Source: Ferruginibacter sp. (GTDB lineage Bacteria > Bacteroidota > Bacteroidia > Chitinophagales > Chitinophagaceae). Taken from it: a stretch of 6,661 nucleotides of DNA. Under the pieces are notes generated by a model. It saw nothing but the letters and a program-made list of their open reading frames with translations, searched no databases and was not told the DNA's origin. The position numbers and the translations under genes were made by a program. This document shows, piece after piece, positions 1-6,595 of this stretch. Each line of letters begins with the position of its first letter. The stretch's first letter is position 1. The stretch covers positions 1-6,661 of the forward strand of contig JANXOQ010000013.1 in NCBI GenBank assembly GCA_025357775.1, in the 5' to 3' direction.

Positions 1-304
1 CTACTACTACTGCTGCTATCATTGCTATTGCTGAGTATTTAATGCTGCCATTGATATCGGTTATTTTTACTCTATACCAGTTAGCCCCTTTGCTTGCAGT
101 TACATCCATTTTTGAGTATACAGCGTTATCGCCATTGTTAGATGTTGGTGCAATGATACCAAGCAACGATGTAAAATTTGTACCATCATTGCTTTGTTCT
201 ACAATATAATTTGATACATTTTTTTCGTTGGAAATACCAAAGTTTATTTTTATTGTTTTATCAATATTTCTAGCTGCTGCTATGGTTATAAAATTTATAT
301 TGGT
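1..304 (-). other. Fn3-like domain before the expected T9SS sorting signal, cut by window edge (residues 2098-2198+)
   Basis: The segment reads ISNEKNVSNYIVEQSNDG (2121-2138), TNFTSLLG, then ANWYRVKITDINGSIKYS (2171-2188). This matches the E.n...F.VErS.dG..F..ig......YYRLk..D.dG...YS domain that in T9SS substrates directly precedes the sorting domain. The sequence ends with AIAMIAAVVV, where the linker to the sorting domain would be expected. The sorting domain itself is not in the window. Confidence 0.75.
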
Positions 305-3300
305 TACTTTTTTAAATACAATTACAAACCTATCAGCAGCTTTGCTGGCTGCTGCTTGCGTTATGCTAAACGTTACATTAGTTATTGTGCTAAAACTTAA
401 TGCAGTTGATGTTCCCAAATACTTATCTATCAAAAAGCTTTCTACATCTGCCGTAGTCATTAAGGTAGGATAAATTTCAAAATCATAATTACCTACCGCA
501 ACTCCTCCTAGGCTAAGTTGTATGCTGTCTGTAGCTGCAAGCAAAGGTCTTCTTTCTACTACCAATAATTTGTTGTTACTTATTATTGATAAACAATTGC
601 TTGGGTTCGTTATTTTTCTTGCATCGTTTATATCTATATTACAGCTATAACTATTGTCAAAATTTAAACTTACCCCATCTAATAATGAAGCGCTATCAAC
701 AGTATTTTTCTGGTACAAACTTATATCTAGCGTAGGTATGGTTATGGCTGATTTATCTGTGTTGTAGCCTCGGCTTAGGTTTACCGAGTTTTGCGTTTTA
801 TCTTTGTTTATCTCCCCAATAGTAAACGTGCCCGCTGTTCCATTACTTTGTACAAAAAATGCTTCGCCACTTTCTATATAATCTCTCTTTTTACCACCTA
901 CAATACCATTAAGCCAATAATTACCTGATGCAAAAATATAGTTTTCATATCCTCCATATCCATAAGCGCCATACAGCATCGGGTTCCATGCCACAAATCC
1001 ATCTACTATATTCGATTTTGAGATATTTTTAAAAAACAATTTACTTGGGTAAGGGTTACCTATGCTTTGGTACTTTCCAGCGGGTACAGTAAACACTTGG
1101 TTACCCATGCGCACAGCTCCTTTTATTCGCAGGGTTGTTTCGCCTAAGCCATACTGGATTACGCTTCTATCGCCTCTTACAAATACAAAGTATCCATTGT
1201 TATTGGCTATGGCACTAGCAGTATTTGTTACATCTACAAAGGCATCGGTACTGTCTGCATAACTTTTCATAGAGGCTCTTTGTGAGGTTGCATCCATGCC
1301 TGCTCCTGCTCCCCCCGGACCAGTTATTTGTGTGCCATACCCAGTTGCTGCTAGTGCGCCAGATTCTCTCCACGCAGCTGTTACACTTGGGCTAGTGCCT
1401 ATTGCAACTGGTGTTGCTAACAAACGCCACACTTTTTGGGCAAATAAATATCGTTCAATATTTACTTTACCTATCATTGTATTGCCACTGTTTGCACCAG
1501 CGTTTGTTATATCATAAAAATTAGCAGTGCCTAAAGCATTAGAAACGAACGTTAGATTATCGTTTGTGTTAAAAGTTTTGCTATTTACATTACTAAAAGA
1601 TAGACTGTTGGTAATTTTTAACGTATCATTTAATGTAGTAGCTAGTGAGGAACTTTCTCCTATTATTAAATTTTTAATTGTTTTAGCTGTAAAGTTACTC
1701 CCTGCTATGCTAACGCCTGATGCTGCTAATTTAAAATTTCCATTTGTACAATCAATATTGCTCGCTGCATTTACTACTCCATACAAATCAATTTCACCAG
1801 TGCCTGCTATGCTTAGTAGCCCTCCTGCTTGTACATTTATATCTTTACACAAAGCTATACCTGTTGTTATTGTTGGGTAAAAACTTAGTCCGGCAGGTAC
1901 TGTTACGTTATTTAAAGCAGTTGGCACACCTGGACACCAGTTGGCTGTATTAAACCAATTGTTATCTACTCCTCTCCAAGTGTATTGCGCTATTGCATTT
2001 ACAGTAGCTGTTGCAGTAGTACTTCCACATATATTTGTATTACTTGCAATATAAATTCTACTAGCAGTTGGTATGCTATATACGATATCTAATACAGCGC
2101 CTGTATATGGTATGGTGGCTGCTGCATCGGTATACAAATCTGTAAGTGGGCTCCAGGTAATACCTCCATTACTTGCTGTTATTTTTATATTATCTAATAA
2201 CCAGCCGCTACCAGTTAAGCTACCATTAGATGTTATCAAAAATCTTACTTTAAAGTTAGCTGTTAATGCAGCTGTGGGTATATTAATGGTTTCGGTTTTC
2301 CATTGGGTATTGCTAAATAACCAACCAGTATAACTAGACATTGTAAACGATACAGCGCCATTGTATATAACTCCCATACCTAGATAACTACTTGTAGGAA
2401 AACTTGTCCATGTAGTACCACCATCGGATGAATATTGTATATATCCAAAGTCAAAACCAGTTTCTAGTAAACAAATGTGTGAAAAGCTAAGTTTTGCAGA
2501 TCCATAACCACTAAGATTTTGGCTGGTTTGTTGTACATAAGCATTATTTGTACCTCCTATAGATAAATTATCTGTATAATTTAGTAAAGCTGATTTTGAA
2601 CCCTCCACAAAAAAAGTGGTATTGGAAGATGCAGTAATACCTGTACCATTGGCTAAAAAATTAATGGATGGAAAAACCTCAAAACCTTCTGTAAATGAAC
2701 CTGTAGGTAAACCAACTAATGATTGGATAGAGCCAGCACAAATGGTAGAAGTAGATGGAGAAATACTGATGGGTAATGGTGCAGGATTTTGATTAACAAC
2801 AATACTAGCACTACCAGCACAGCCAGTACTTGCTTTACTTGCATTTAGCGTATAAGTGGTAGGGAAAACAGTAGGTGAAAGTGTAACGCTACTACCACTT
2901 GGGCTACCAGTCTGTGTTAGTGGCCCACCACTCCAAATATAGGTATCAAAATTTGCAAGTGTACTTGTTACGTTTACGGTAGATGAACCACCTGCACATA
3001 TTAGGTCTGTTGTTTTATTTATTAAAAGTGGTAATGTTGGGTTTACAGTTGCTGTTATTGCAACTCTTGGGGAGTTGGTGCATACGGTTTGGCCAGTAAA
3101 AATTATACTTAATCTTGCAGCATTTACAATAGGTACTGGTGTTGATGTAAAAAAAATCGGGTTATCTACCGTAGAAGTGGCATAAATAGAGCTATTAGCA
3201 ACTACGCTTGAAAGCGCCCTAGAATTATTGGAAAACACACCAGTTCCTTTGCTTTTCATATCTACCAAAATATTTGAAATTCCATCCCAATAATAAGGAG

Positions 3301-6300
3301 TTGTTAATTGTAAGGTATTAACCCCTATGGTAGAATTTTGGCCTACATTTGTATAAACAGTAGTTAAACCTGCAGTTATAAAATTAGTAATAGTGGTTGT
3401 AGCTGTATTAGCCATACTTATAGAATAGTTCGATGTAAGGCCTACTCCTTGAGCTGAATTGGTTGTAAAACCTAATGAATTTATAAATCCAGCCCTTAAA
3501 CCAAGTGCATTTAACTCAGTTGTTGTGTATACCATTTGAGACCAATTTTGATAATTTCTTGTAGGAAAGGCAGTAGGAAAGTTAGTATCTCCACAGTAAT
3601 AATTACCAAAAGTGCTTATAGTGCCAGCAGCTGATCCATTAGTCTCTATATAATATGTAGTAGTGCTAGATAATGTAGGCGTAATAAATGAATTACCAGT
3701 TCCTAATAATGTACCAGCTGTTAATGCACTAAACCAATTTATTACAGTACCAGCAGAAGCTGATGCACCAAGTGTTATTACACCAGTACCGCAGCGTTGG
3801 GCTGGCGTAGTACTTGTTAATGCATTTATTGTAATTAAAATAGGTATTGAATAAGCACTTACCGGTCCATTAGCACAGGTTACCTCACATTTGTAATACG
3901 TACTTACGGTTGGTGTGGCAGAATAGGTAGCACCTGTAGCACCAGCTATGAGCGTGTAAACAATATTATCTGGTGAACTATACCATTTAAAACTATAACC
4001 GCTTGAACAATTATCTATATTTTGTAAAAAAAGCCCTACAGAACCACCTACACATAAAGAACTAGCAGTAGACAGGGTATTTCCAGGAGCTGTTACAAGG
4101 CATGCATATTTTTTAACACCATCAAACTCGTCAGCACCAATATCCGAAGATATGCCTCCACCATTTATAATTCCACCTCCACCTGGTCTTGTTTCTGTAT
4201 CAAAATCTTTGTTATTTGCCAAAATAATTCCACCGCTTTCTAAAGTGGTGGCTGTTGTACCCATGTTTATATGTAAATCACCCACTGCTGTATTTGTGTA
4301 CACAATTGGTTCATTGGTTACACTATGGCAATCACCTTGTGATGACTGTTTCCACTGGGCAAGATTGACATCATTTCCCCCCCACGACCCTAATGTAGAT
4401 GGGTTTATACTATTAAAATAATTATAATCAGAAGACGCAGCTGACCAACCTGCTGAAGGAGAAATAGATCCTATTGCAATAGCATAAAATTTTCCTGTGT
4501 TAGTACCATTTCCTACTCGTTTATTATCAAATAAGTTATTTTTTAAAATAGTTATATTGTCGTTAGATTTATAAAATGCATAACCACCCCATTTATTATC
4601 AGACTGACTACCTGATAATAATACTGTATTATACCAATAATTTGCAGTGCCACTAACATCATTATCCCATATTCCTATTACCAATAAACCGTTGTTATTA
4701 CTACCGTTTGAAATGGAAATCATATTGTTAGATATTTCCCAATTAGCACCTGCATTTTTTAAAACACCAACTAATCTTGATGGAGTACCATTAATACTTG
4801 TTTTTACTGAACACTGTAAATCGTATATTTTATTTTGTGTAAACGTACCAGTTGAAACTGAATTATCTACGACAAATCCTACTACCGAAGGGCCATCTGA
4901 AGCTGTTTGTGTATTGGTATTGTAAAGTCCATAGATTGTATTTGCTGCAATATTTACATTTGTAGCAGAAGACATTTCAATTATTCCAGCAAGCATACTA
5001 CTTCCAAAAAAATTAGAATTGCTAGCATTATTATTTAAGTTAAAGATTGTATTACCAAAAATTGATGCAGTATTAAATGTAGTATTGTTATATATACCAG
5101 CTACTTGAGCATTTACTACTACATTATTATTAGAATAGGTAAGATTAGCTATTGTATTATTTCTTATTACACAACTATTTGTTCCTCCAGTCTGTTGTAT
5201 GCCTAATACTTTTATAGTAAGATTAGCACTTATAGCAGCAGTTGTATTTAAAATATTATTAGCATTTGTACTACTTCCTATCAAGTTACCTGTAATTTCA
5301 ATATTACTACCTCCATTTTGTATACCATAAAAATTACAAGGAATGTTACTTGCAACGGAATTTGAAATAGCAACACCAGATATTGTATTATAATTTATTG
5401 CAACAATACCGCTTGAACTATTTGATATGCCAGTAAACGAAGAAGCACTGGAAAAATTTTGTATCATGCTAATACCTCCATTACTAGAACCACTATTTGT
5501 GGCAATACCTATATTATTTCCCGCTACATTTACACTACCATTATTACCGACATATATACCAGTAAAACCTCCTCCATAAGTATTAAAATATATATTTTTT
5601 ATAGTATTATTTTGTACACTTGATGCTACACCAGCTGCACTAGTTAAACTTATTCCACAAAAACTTACAAGACCTGTACTTACTTTTGACCAAAAAAGAG
5701 GAGAACTTACAACACCGCAATTAGCAGATTGTCCACCTATAAAGTTACCATCTACAACATAACCATTGCCTGATGTTGAATTTATATTTACAGCGCAAAA
5801 GGCACAATAAAAATTTGAAGTTCGATTAATTGTTTGAAAAAAGCTATTACCACTTATTATCCATTTGCTATTTCCTGCATCTATAAAAACTCCACTACAT
5901 GAATTATTTTGGTCTTTGTAAAAGTCATAAATACTGTTATTTAAAACTTTATTGTCACTATTTTCAAAAGCAACAGTACCAAAAGATGTTATAATATTAG
6001 TTGTGTTGCTAGTACCATTTAATACTGTTAATAAGTTATTTGACACTGTATTATTATCATTGCCTGTTAAGCTTGCCGTGGAAAAAAAAATAATTCCCCC
6101 ATATAAGTTAGGGTTAACGCCTTTTACTGTACAATTTTTTAAAGAATTATATGTAGCGTCATTTATAAATTTTATTACATCAGGTGTACCTGTTACACAA
6201 TCATTTCTAATTTCTAAACTATTTGAGCCAGTATTAATTCCATCAATTGTTACACTATCTGCCCCATTCAAATTTATTAAATCGCTAGCAATATTTCCAC

Positions 6301-6595
6301 TTATTACCCTTGCAGCACCACCTGTAGGCGATATATTTACATTTGTGTAAGATGATGCACCAGTACCACTTGCGTTTAAAATAGCACTACTTGTTTCGGT
6401 AGTATTACCAGCTATACCAATGGTAATAATACCTTTATGCGTACCATTATTTATAGCTGCAAAAGCTAGTTGTAATGTAGTATATGCCGTAGGCCCTGCT
6501 GTACCCGCTGTAGCAGTTACATTTACTTGAGCTTGTATACATGAGTGTAATAAAAATAATAATAGCGTAACTATTACTTTGCGTAGGGTAATCAT
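1..6595 (-). CDS. Giant secreted multidomain adhesin-like protein with beta-helix and Ig-like domains, T9SS-type; 3' end outside window
   Basis: The frame is open for 2,198 codons from the ATG at 6595-6593 to base 2, with no internal stop on a codon-by-codon read; the C-terminus is cut by the window edge. The start is fixed by an in-frame TAA at 6605-6607 with no other start codon between, and by the signal peptide that follows it directly. Domain order: signal peptide (1-22), N-terminal cap (23-119), Asn-rich parallel beta-helix (about 120-826, ending DIGADEFDG), Ig-like domains at about 834-924, 925-1186, 1187-1272 and 1274-1535 (the second and fourth each interrupted by a beta-sandwich), a WxG...NW domain (1537-1710), the GNPYPS module (1711-2097) and an Fn3-like end (2098 onward). 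This architecture is known from T9SS-secreted Bacteroidota surface proteins, so cell-surface or extracellular adhesion, or glycan binding, is the inferred role. No catalytic motif was recognised. The missing end should hold a T9SS sorting domain of roughly 80-110 residues, making about 2,300 residues in all. No specific ligand can be named. Confidence 0.95.
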   Translation of the reverse strand, partial: MITLRKVIVTLLLFLLHSCIQAQVNVTATAGTAGPTAYTTLQLAFAAINNGTHKGIITIGIAGNTTETSSAILNASGTGASSYTNVNISPTGGAARVISGNIASDLINLNGADSVTIDGINTGSNSLEIRNDCVTGTPDVIKFINDATYNSLKNCTVKGVNPNLYGGIIFFSTASLTGNDNNTVSNNLLTVLNGTSNTTNIITSFGTVAFENSDNKVLNNSIYDFYKDQNNSCSGVFIDAGNSKWIISGNSFFQTINRTSNFYCAFCAVNINSTSGNGYVVDGNFIGGQSANCGVVSSPLFWSKVSTGLVSFCGISLTSAAGVASSVQNNTIKNIYFNTYGGGFTGIYVGNNGSVNVAGNNIGIATNSGSSNGGISMIQNFSSASSFTGISNSSSGIVAINYNTISGVAISNSVASNIPCNFYGIQNGGSNIEITGNLIGSSTNANNILNTTAAISANLTIKVLGIQQTGGTNSCVIRNNTIANLTYSNNNVVVNAQVAGIYNNTTFNTASIFGNTIFNLNNNASNSNFFGSSMLAGIIEMSSATNVNIAANTIYGLYNTNTQTASDGPSVVGFVVDNSVSTGTFTQNKIYDLQCSVKTSINGTPSRLVGVLKNAGANWEISNNMISISNGSNNNGLLVIGIWDNDVSGTANYWYNTVLLSGSQSDNKWGGYAFYKSNDNITILKNNLFDNKRVGNGTNTGKFYAIAIGSISPSAGWSAASSDYNYFNSINPSTLGSWGGNDVNLAQWKQSSQGDCHSVTNEPIVYTNTAVGDLHINMGTTATTLESGGIILANNKDFDTETRPGGGGIINGGGISSDIGADEFDGVKKYACLVTAPGNTLSTASSLCVGGSVGLFLQNIDNCSSGYSFKWYSSPDNIVYTLIAGATGATYSATPTVSTYYKCEVTCANGPVSAYSIPILITINALTSTTPAQRCGTGVITLGASASAGTVINWFSALTAGTLLGTGNSFITPTLSSTTTYYIETNGSAAGTISTFGNYYCGDTNFPTAFPTRNYQNWSQMVYTTTELNALGLRAGFINSLGFTTNSAQGVGLTSNYSISMANTATTTITNFITAGLTTVYTNVGQNSTIGVNTLQLTTPYYWDGISNILVDMKSKGTGVFSNNSRALSSVVANSSIYATSTVDNPIFFTSTPVPIVNAARLSIIFTGQTVCTNSPRVAITATVNPTLPLLINKTTDLICAGGSSTVNVTSTLANFDTYIWSGGPLTQTGSPSGSSVTLSPTVFPTTYTLNASKASTGCAGSASIVVNQNPAPLPISISPSTSTICAGSIQSLVGLPTGSFTEGFEVFPSINFLANGTGITASSNTTFFVEGSKSALLNYTDNLSIGGTNNAYVQQTSQNLSGYGSAKLSFSHICLLETGFDFGYIQYSSDGGTTWTSFPTSSYLGMGVIYNGAVSFTMSSYTGWLFSNTQWKTETINIPTAALTANFKVRFLITSNGSLTGSGWLLDNIKITASNGGITWSPLTDLYTDAAATIPYTGAVLDIVYSIPTASRIYIASNTNICGSTTATATVNAIAQYTWRGVDNNWFNTANWCPGVPTALNNVTVPAGLSFYPTITTGIALCKDINVQAGGLLSIAGTGEIDLYGVVNAASNIDCTNGNFKLAASGVSIAGSNFTAKTIKNLIIGESSSLATTLNDTLKITNSLSFSNVNSKTFNTNDNLTFVSNALGTANFYDITNAGANSGNTMIGKVNIERYLFAQKVWRLLATPVAIGTSPSVTAAWRESGALAATGYGTQITGPGGAGAGMDATSQRASMKSYADSTDAFVDVTNTASAIANNNGYFVFVRGDRSVIQYGLGETTLRIKGAVRMGNQVFTVPAGKYQSIGNPYPSKLFFKNISKSNIVDGFVAWNPMLYGAYGYGGYENYIFASGNYWLNGIVGGKKRDYIESGEAFFVQSNGTAGTFTIGEINKDKTQNSVNLSRGYNTDKSAITIPTLDISLYQKNTVDSASLLDGVSLNFDNSYSCNIDINDARKITNPSNCLSIISNNKLLVVERRPLLAATDSIQLSLGGVAVGNYDFEIYPTLMTTADVESFLIDKYLGTSTALSFSTITNVTFSITQAAASKAADRFVIVFKKVTNINFITIAAARNIDKTIKINFGISNEKNVSNYIVEQSNDGTNFTSLLGIIAPTSNNGDNAVYSKMDVTASKGANWYRVKITDINGSIKYSAIAMIAAVVV
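305..1465 (-). other. GNPYPS module preceding the C-terminal domains (residues 1711-2097)
   Basis: Conserved landmarks occur in the usual order: VNIERYL (1711-1717), KVWRLLATPV (1721-1730), NGYFVFVRGDR (1800-1810), SIGNPYPSKL (1844-1853), YIESGEAFFVQS (1906-1917), a beta-strand run LDISLYQ (1957-1962 region) and AADRFVIVFKK (2086-2096). This composite is very common next to the T9SS C-terminal domain in large Bacteroidota exported proteins; its biochemical role is not established as far as I know. It includes a Gly/Tyr-rich patch, LYGAYGYGGYENYIF (1874-1888). Confidence 0.78.
1466..1987 (-). other. WxG...NW beta-strand-rich domain (residues 1537-1710)
   Basis: The segment begins QYTWRGVDNNWFNTANWCPG (1537-1556), then NNVTVPAGLSFYPTI, and runs through short strands with GGLLSIAGTGEIDLYG (1589-1604), FKLAASG (1621-1627), IKNLIIG (1640-1646) and SFSNVNSKTFNTNDNLTFVS (1667-1686). 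The W.G...NW...NW..g.P opening is widespread in T9SS substrates. What follows resembles a short beta-solenoid. It links the Ig array to the C-terminal modules. Function unknown. Confidence 0.65.
1991..2776 (-). other. Ig-like domain 4 split by an inserted lectin-like domain (residues about 1274-1535)
   Basis: The domain opens with SPSTSTICAGSIQSLVG (1279-1295) and resumes after about 180 residues with ITWSPLTDLYTDAAATIPYT (1479-1498) and VYSIPTASRIYIASNTNICG, closing TATATVNA (1528-1535). The opening Cys strand and the WSP..LYtDa..t.pYtg strand are adjacent in uninterrupted relatives, so the material between them is an insert. Confidence 0.68.
2168..2701 (-). other. Inserted MAM/concanavalin-like beta-sandwich (residues about 1299-1476)
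   Basis: The segment starts SFTEGFEVFP (1300-1309) and contains SAKLSFSHICLLETGFDFGY (1366-1385), IQYSSDGGTTWTSF (1386-1399), WKTETINIP (1432-1440), KVRFLITSNG (1449-1458) and GWLLDNIKI (1464-1472). The series E.FE, L.F.h, D.g.i.yS.DGG.TW, W....i.ip, v.iRF, GW.lDdI.i is that of MAM-like jelly-roll domains of bacterial surface proteins and metalloproteases, which bind partners or glycans. No active-site residues are expected. Confidence 0.72.
2786..3037 (-). other. Ig-like domain 3 (residues about 1187-1270)
   Basis: The segment has the strand pattern ICAGGSSTVNVT (1199-1210), YIWSGGPL (1219-1226), SVTLSPTVFPTTYTLNAS (1236-1253) and GCAGSASIVVN (1258-1268). This is the common SprB/PKD-like Ig module (CaG.s..l.a....Y.WSgg...v.P..TtYtvt.t...gC.g.a...v.v) of gliding-motility adhesins and related proteins. 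It is uninterrupted, unlike its two Ig neighbours. Confidence 0.72.
3038..3823 (-). other. Ig-like domain 2, CHU_C type, split by an inserted domain (residues about 925-1186)
   Basis: The first part carries QRCGTGVITLGASASAGTVI, NWFSALTAGTLLGTGNSF and TTTYYIETNGS (up to about 989), matching the CHU_C-associated Ig-like domain (Ig_7). Its expected last strand, a Cys then S-P-R-V-A-I-T-A-T-V, occurs only 180 residues later as VCTNSPRVAITATVN (1171-1185). The intervening segment therefore appears to sit inside the F-G loop. Confidence 0.68.
3092..3625 (-). other. Inserted beta-sandwich with TPYYWDGISNILVD motif (residues about 991-1168)
   Basis: The segment begins GTISTFGNYYCGD, has WSQMVYTTTELNALGLRAG (1018-1036), TTVYTN (1078-1083), TPYYWDGISNILVDM (1099-1113) and ends ARLSIIFTG (1160-1168). 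I recognise this order (FP...YTxxEL...aG.I.sl.f...PYYWDG.SNI) as a mobile module of Bacteroidota surface proteins, often lodged inside Ig-like domains. Its function is not known to me; carbohydrate or protein binding is a guess. Confidence 0.68.
3824..4096 (-). other. Ig-like domain 1 (residues about 834-924)
   Basis: Starting just after the beta-helix, the segment has LCVGGSV (847-853), FKWYSSPDN (868-876), ATYSATPTVSTYYKCEV (889-905) and ends ILITIN (919-924). The W-Y strand and the YYKCEV strand are the expected Ig-fold B/C and F strands of the repeated Ig-like modules in Bacteroidota adhesins. Cysteines at 848, 863, 903 and 907 could form disulfides outside the cell. It is a probable spacer or binding module. 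Confidence 0.7.
4118..6238 (-). other. Asn-rich right-handed parallel beta-helix domain (residues about 120-826)
   Basis: About 700 residues are rich in Asn, Ser, Thr, Gly and Ile, with short strands and recurring N-x-[I/V/L] turns: NNTV at 181, NNSI at 219, GNSF at 249, NNTI at 329, NNTI at 479, GNTI at 514, ANTI at 551 and QNKI at 587. These look like the Asn ladders of PbH1/Beta_helix folds. The domain closes with DIGADEFDG (818-826), a typical closing motif of these helices in Bacteroidota. Some beta-helices are polysaccharide lyases or hydrolases, but I saw no convincing catalytic cluster and the charge content is very low, so a binding or stalk role is more likely. Confidence 0.82.
4526..6118 (-). 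repeat. Degenerate protein repeat of about 36 residues (about 108 bp) in the beta-helix, roughly 14 units
   Basis: A unit of the form G-[I/V/F/Y]-x(12-14)-N-x-[I/V/L/F] recurs between residues 160 and 690. The Gly positions are about 167, 235, 314, 346, 424, 465, 500, 537, 573, 610, 641 and 671, with less clear members near 206, 268 and 388. The distance from Gly to the conserved Asn is 13-16 in each clear unit, for example 465 to 479, 500 to 515, 537 to 552 and 641 to 656. Unit-to-unit spacing is about 30-42 residues. The DNA copies have diverged and the repeat is visible at protein level only. Confidence 0.65.
6239..6529 (-). other. N-terminal cap module (residues 23-119)
   Basis: Residues 38-55 read YTTLQLAFAAINNGTHKG, followed by NTTET (64-68), an LNASGTG segment (73-79), YTNV...SPTGGAARVISG (83-100) and LNGADSVTIDG (109-119). 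I recognise this series as the conserved N-terminal module of many large Bacteroidota secreted proteins, where it leads into a parallel beta-helix. It probably caps the helix. The final VTIDG already has the look of the first beta-helix rung. No enzymatic role is known to me. Confidence 0.75.
6530..6595 (-). other. Signal peptide (residues 1-22)
   Basis: The N-terminus reads MITLRKVIVTLLLFLLHSCI followed by QAQ. It has a short positive n-region (R5, K6), a hydrophobic core (residues 7-16) and a likely signal peptidase I site after A22 (Q-A|Q), the common ending in Bacteroidota exported proteins. It directs Sec export to the periplasm, the step before T9SS passage. The stretch L16-H-S-C19 resembles a lipobox only weakly, because His at -2 is unfavourable and the QAQ site follows at once, so a lipoprotein is the less likely reading. 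Confidence 0.88.

Noticed and set aside
2..16. Trinucleotide run (GCA)2(GTA)3 in the coding strand at the left edge as a microsatellite
   Set aside because: Only five units in a low-complexity Ala-Val linker; changes would keep the frame and there is no sign of expansion.
228..473. Plus-strand open frame with a hydrophobic, membrane-like translation
   Set aside because: Apparent membrane segments arise from the antisense of Asn/Lys/Thr/Ala codons in the DRFVIVFKK and Fn3-like region; the minus strand carries the real motifs. The same reasoning removes the plus-strand frames at 1062-1262, 1296-1517, 2073-2333, 3663-3854, 4152-4421 and 4647-4925.
1527..1880. Plus-strand open frame of 117 codons, overlapping another at 1744-1953
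   Set aside because: Both are antisense shadows of the WxG...NW domain, which has clear family motifs on the minus strand; they also overlap each other in different frames.
4118..6238. Beta-helix as a polysaccharide lyase or glycoside hydrolase
   Set aside because: No cluster of acidic or basic catalytic residues was visible, and the domain is strikingly poor in charged residues; a binding or structural role fits better.
5952..6350. Plus-strand open frame of 132 codons
   Set aside because: It lies entirely antisense to the giant gene, its hydrophobic, Val/Leu/Pro-rich translation is what the reverse complement of Asn/Thr/Gly-rich coding gives, and no ribosome-binding site or recognisable domain is present.
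6530..6595. Lipoprotein signal (L-H-S-C at residues 16-19)
   Set aside because: His at -2 does not fit the lipobox well and a typical signal peptidase I site (QA|Q) follows four residues later; T9SS substrates normally have type I signals.
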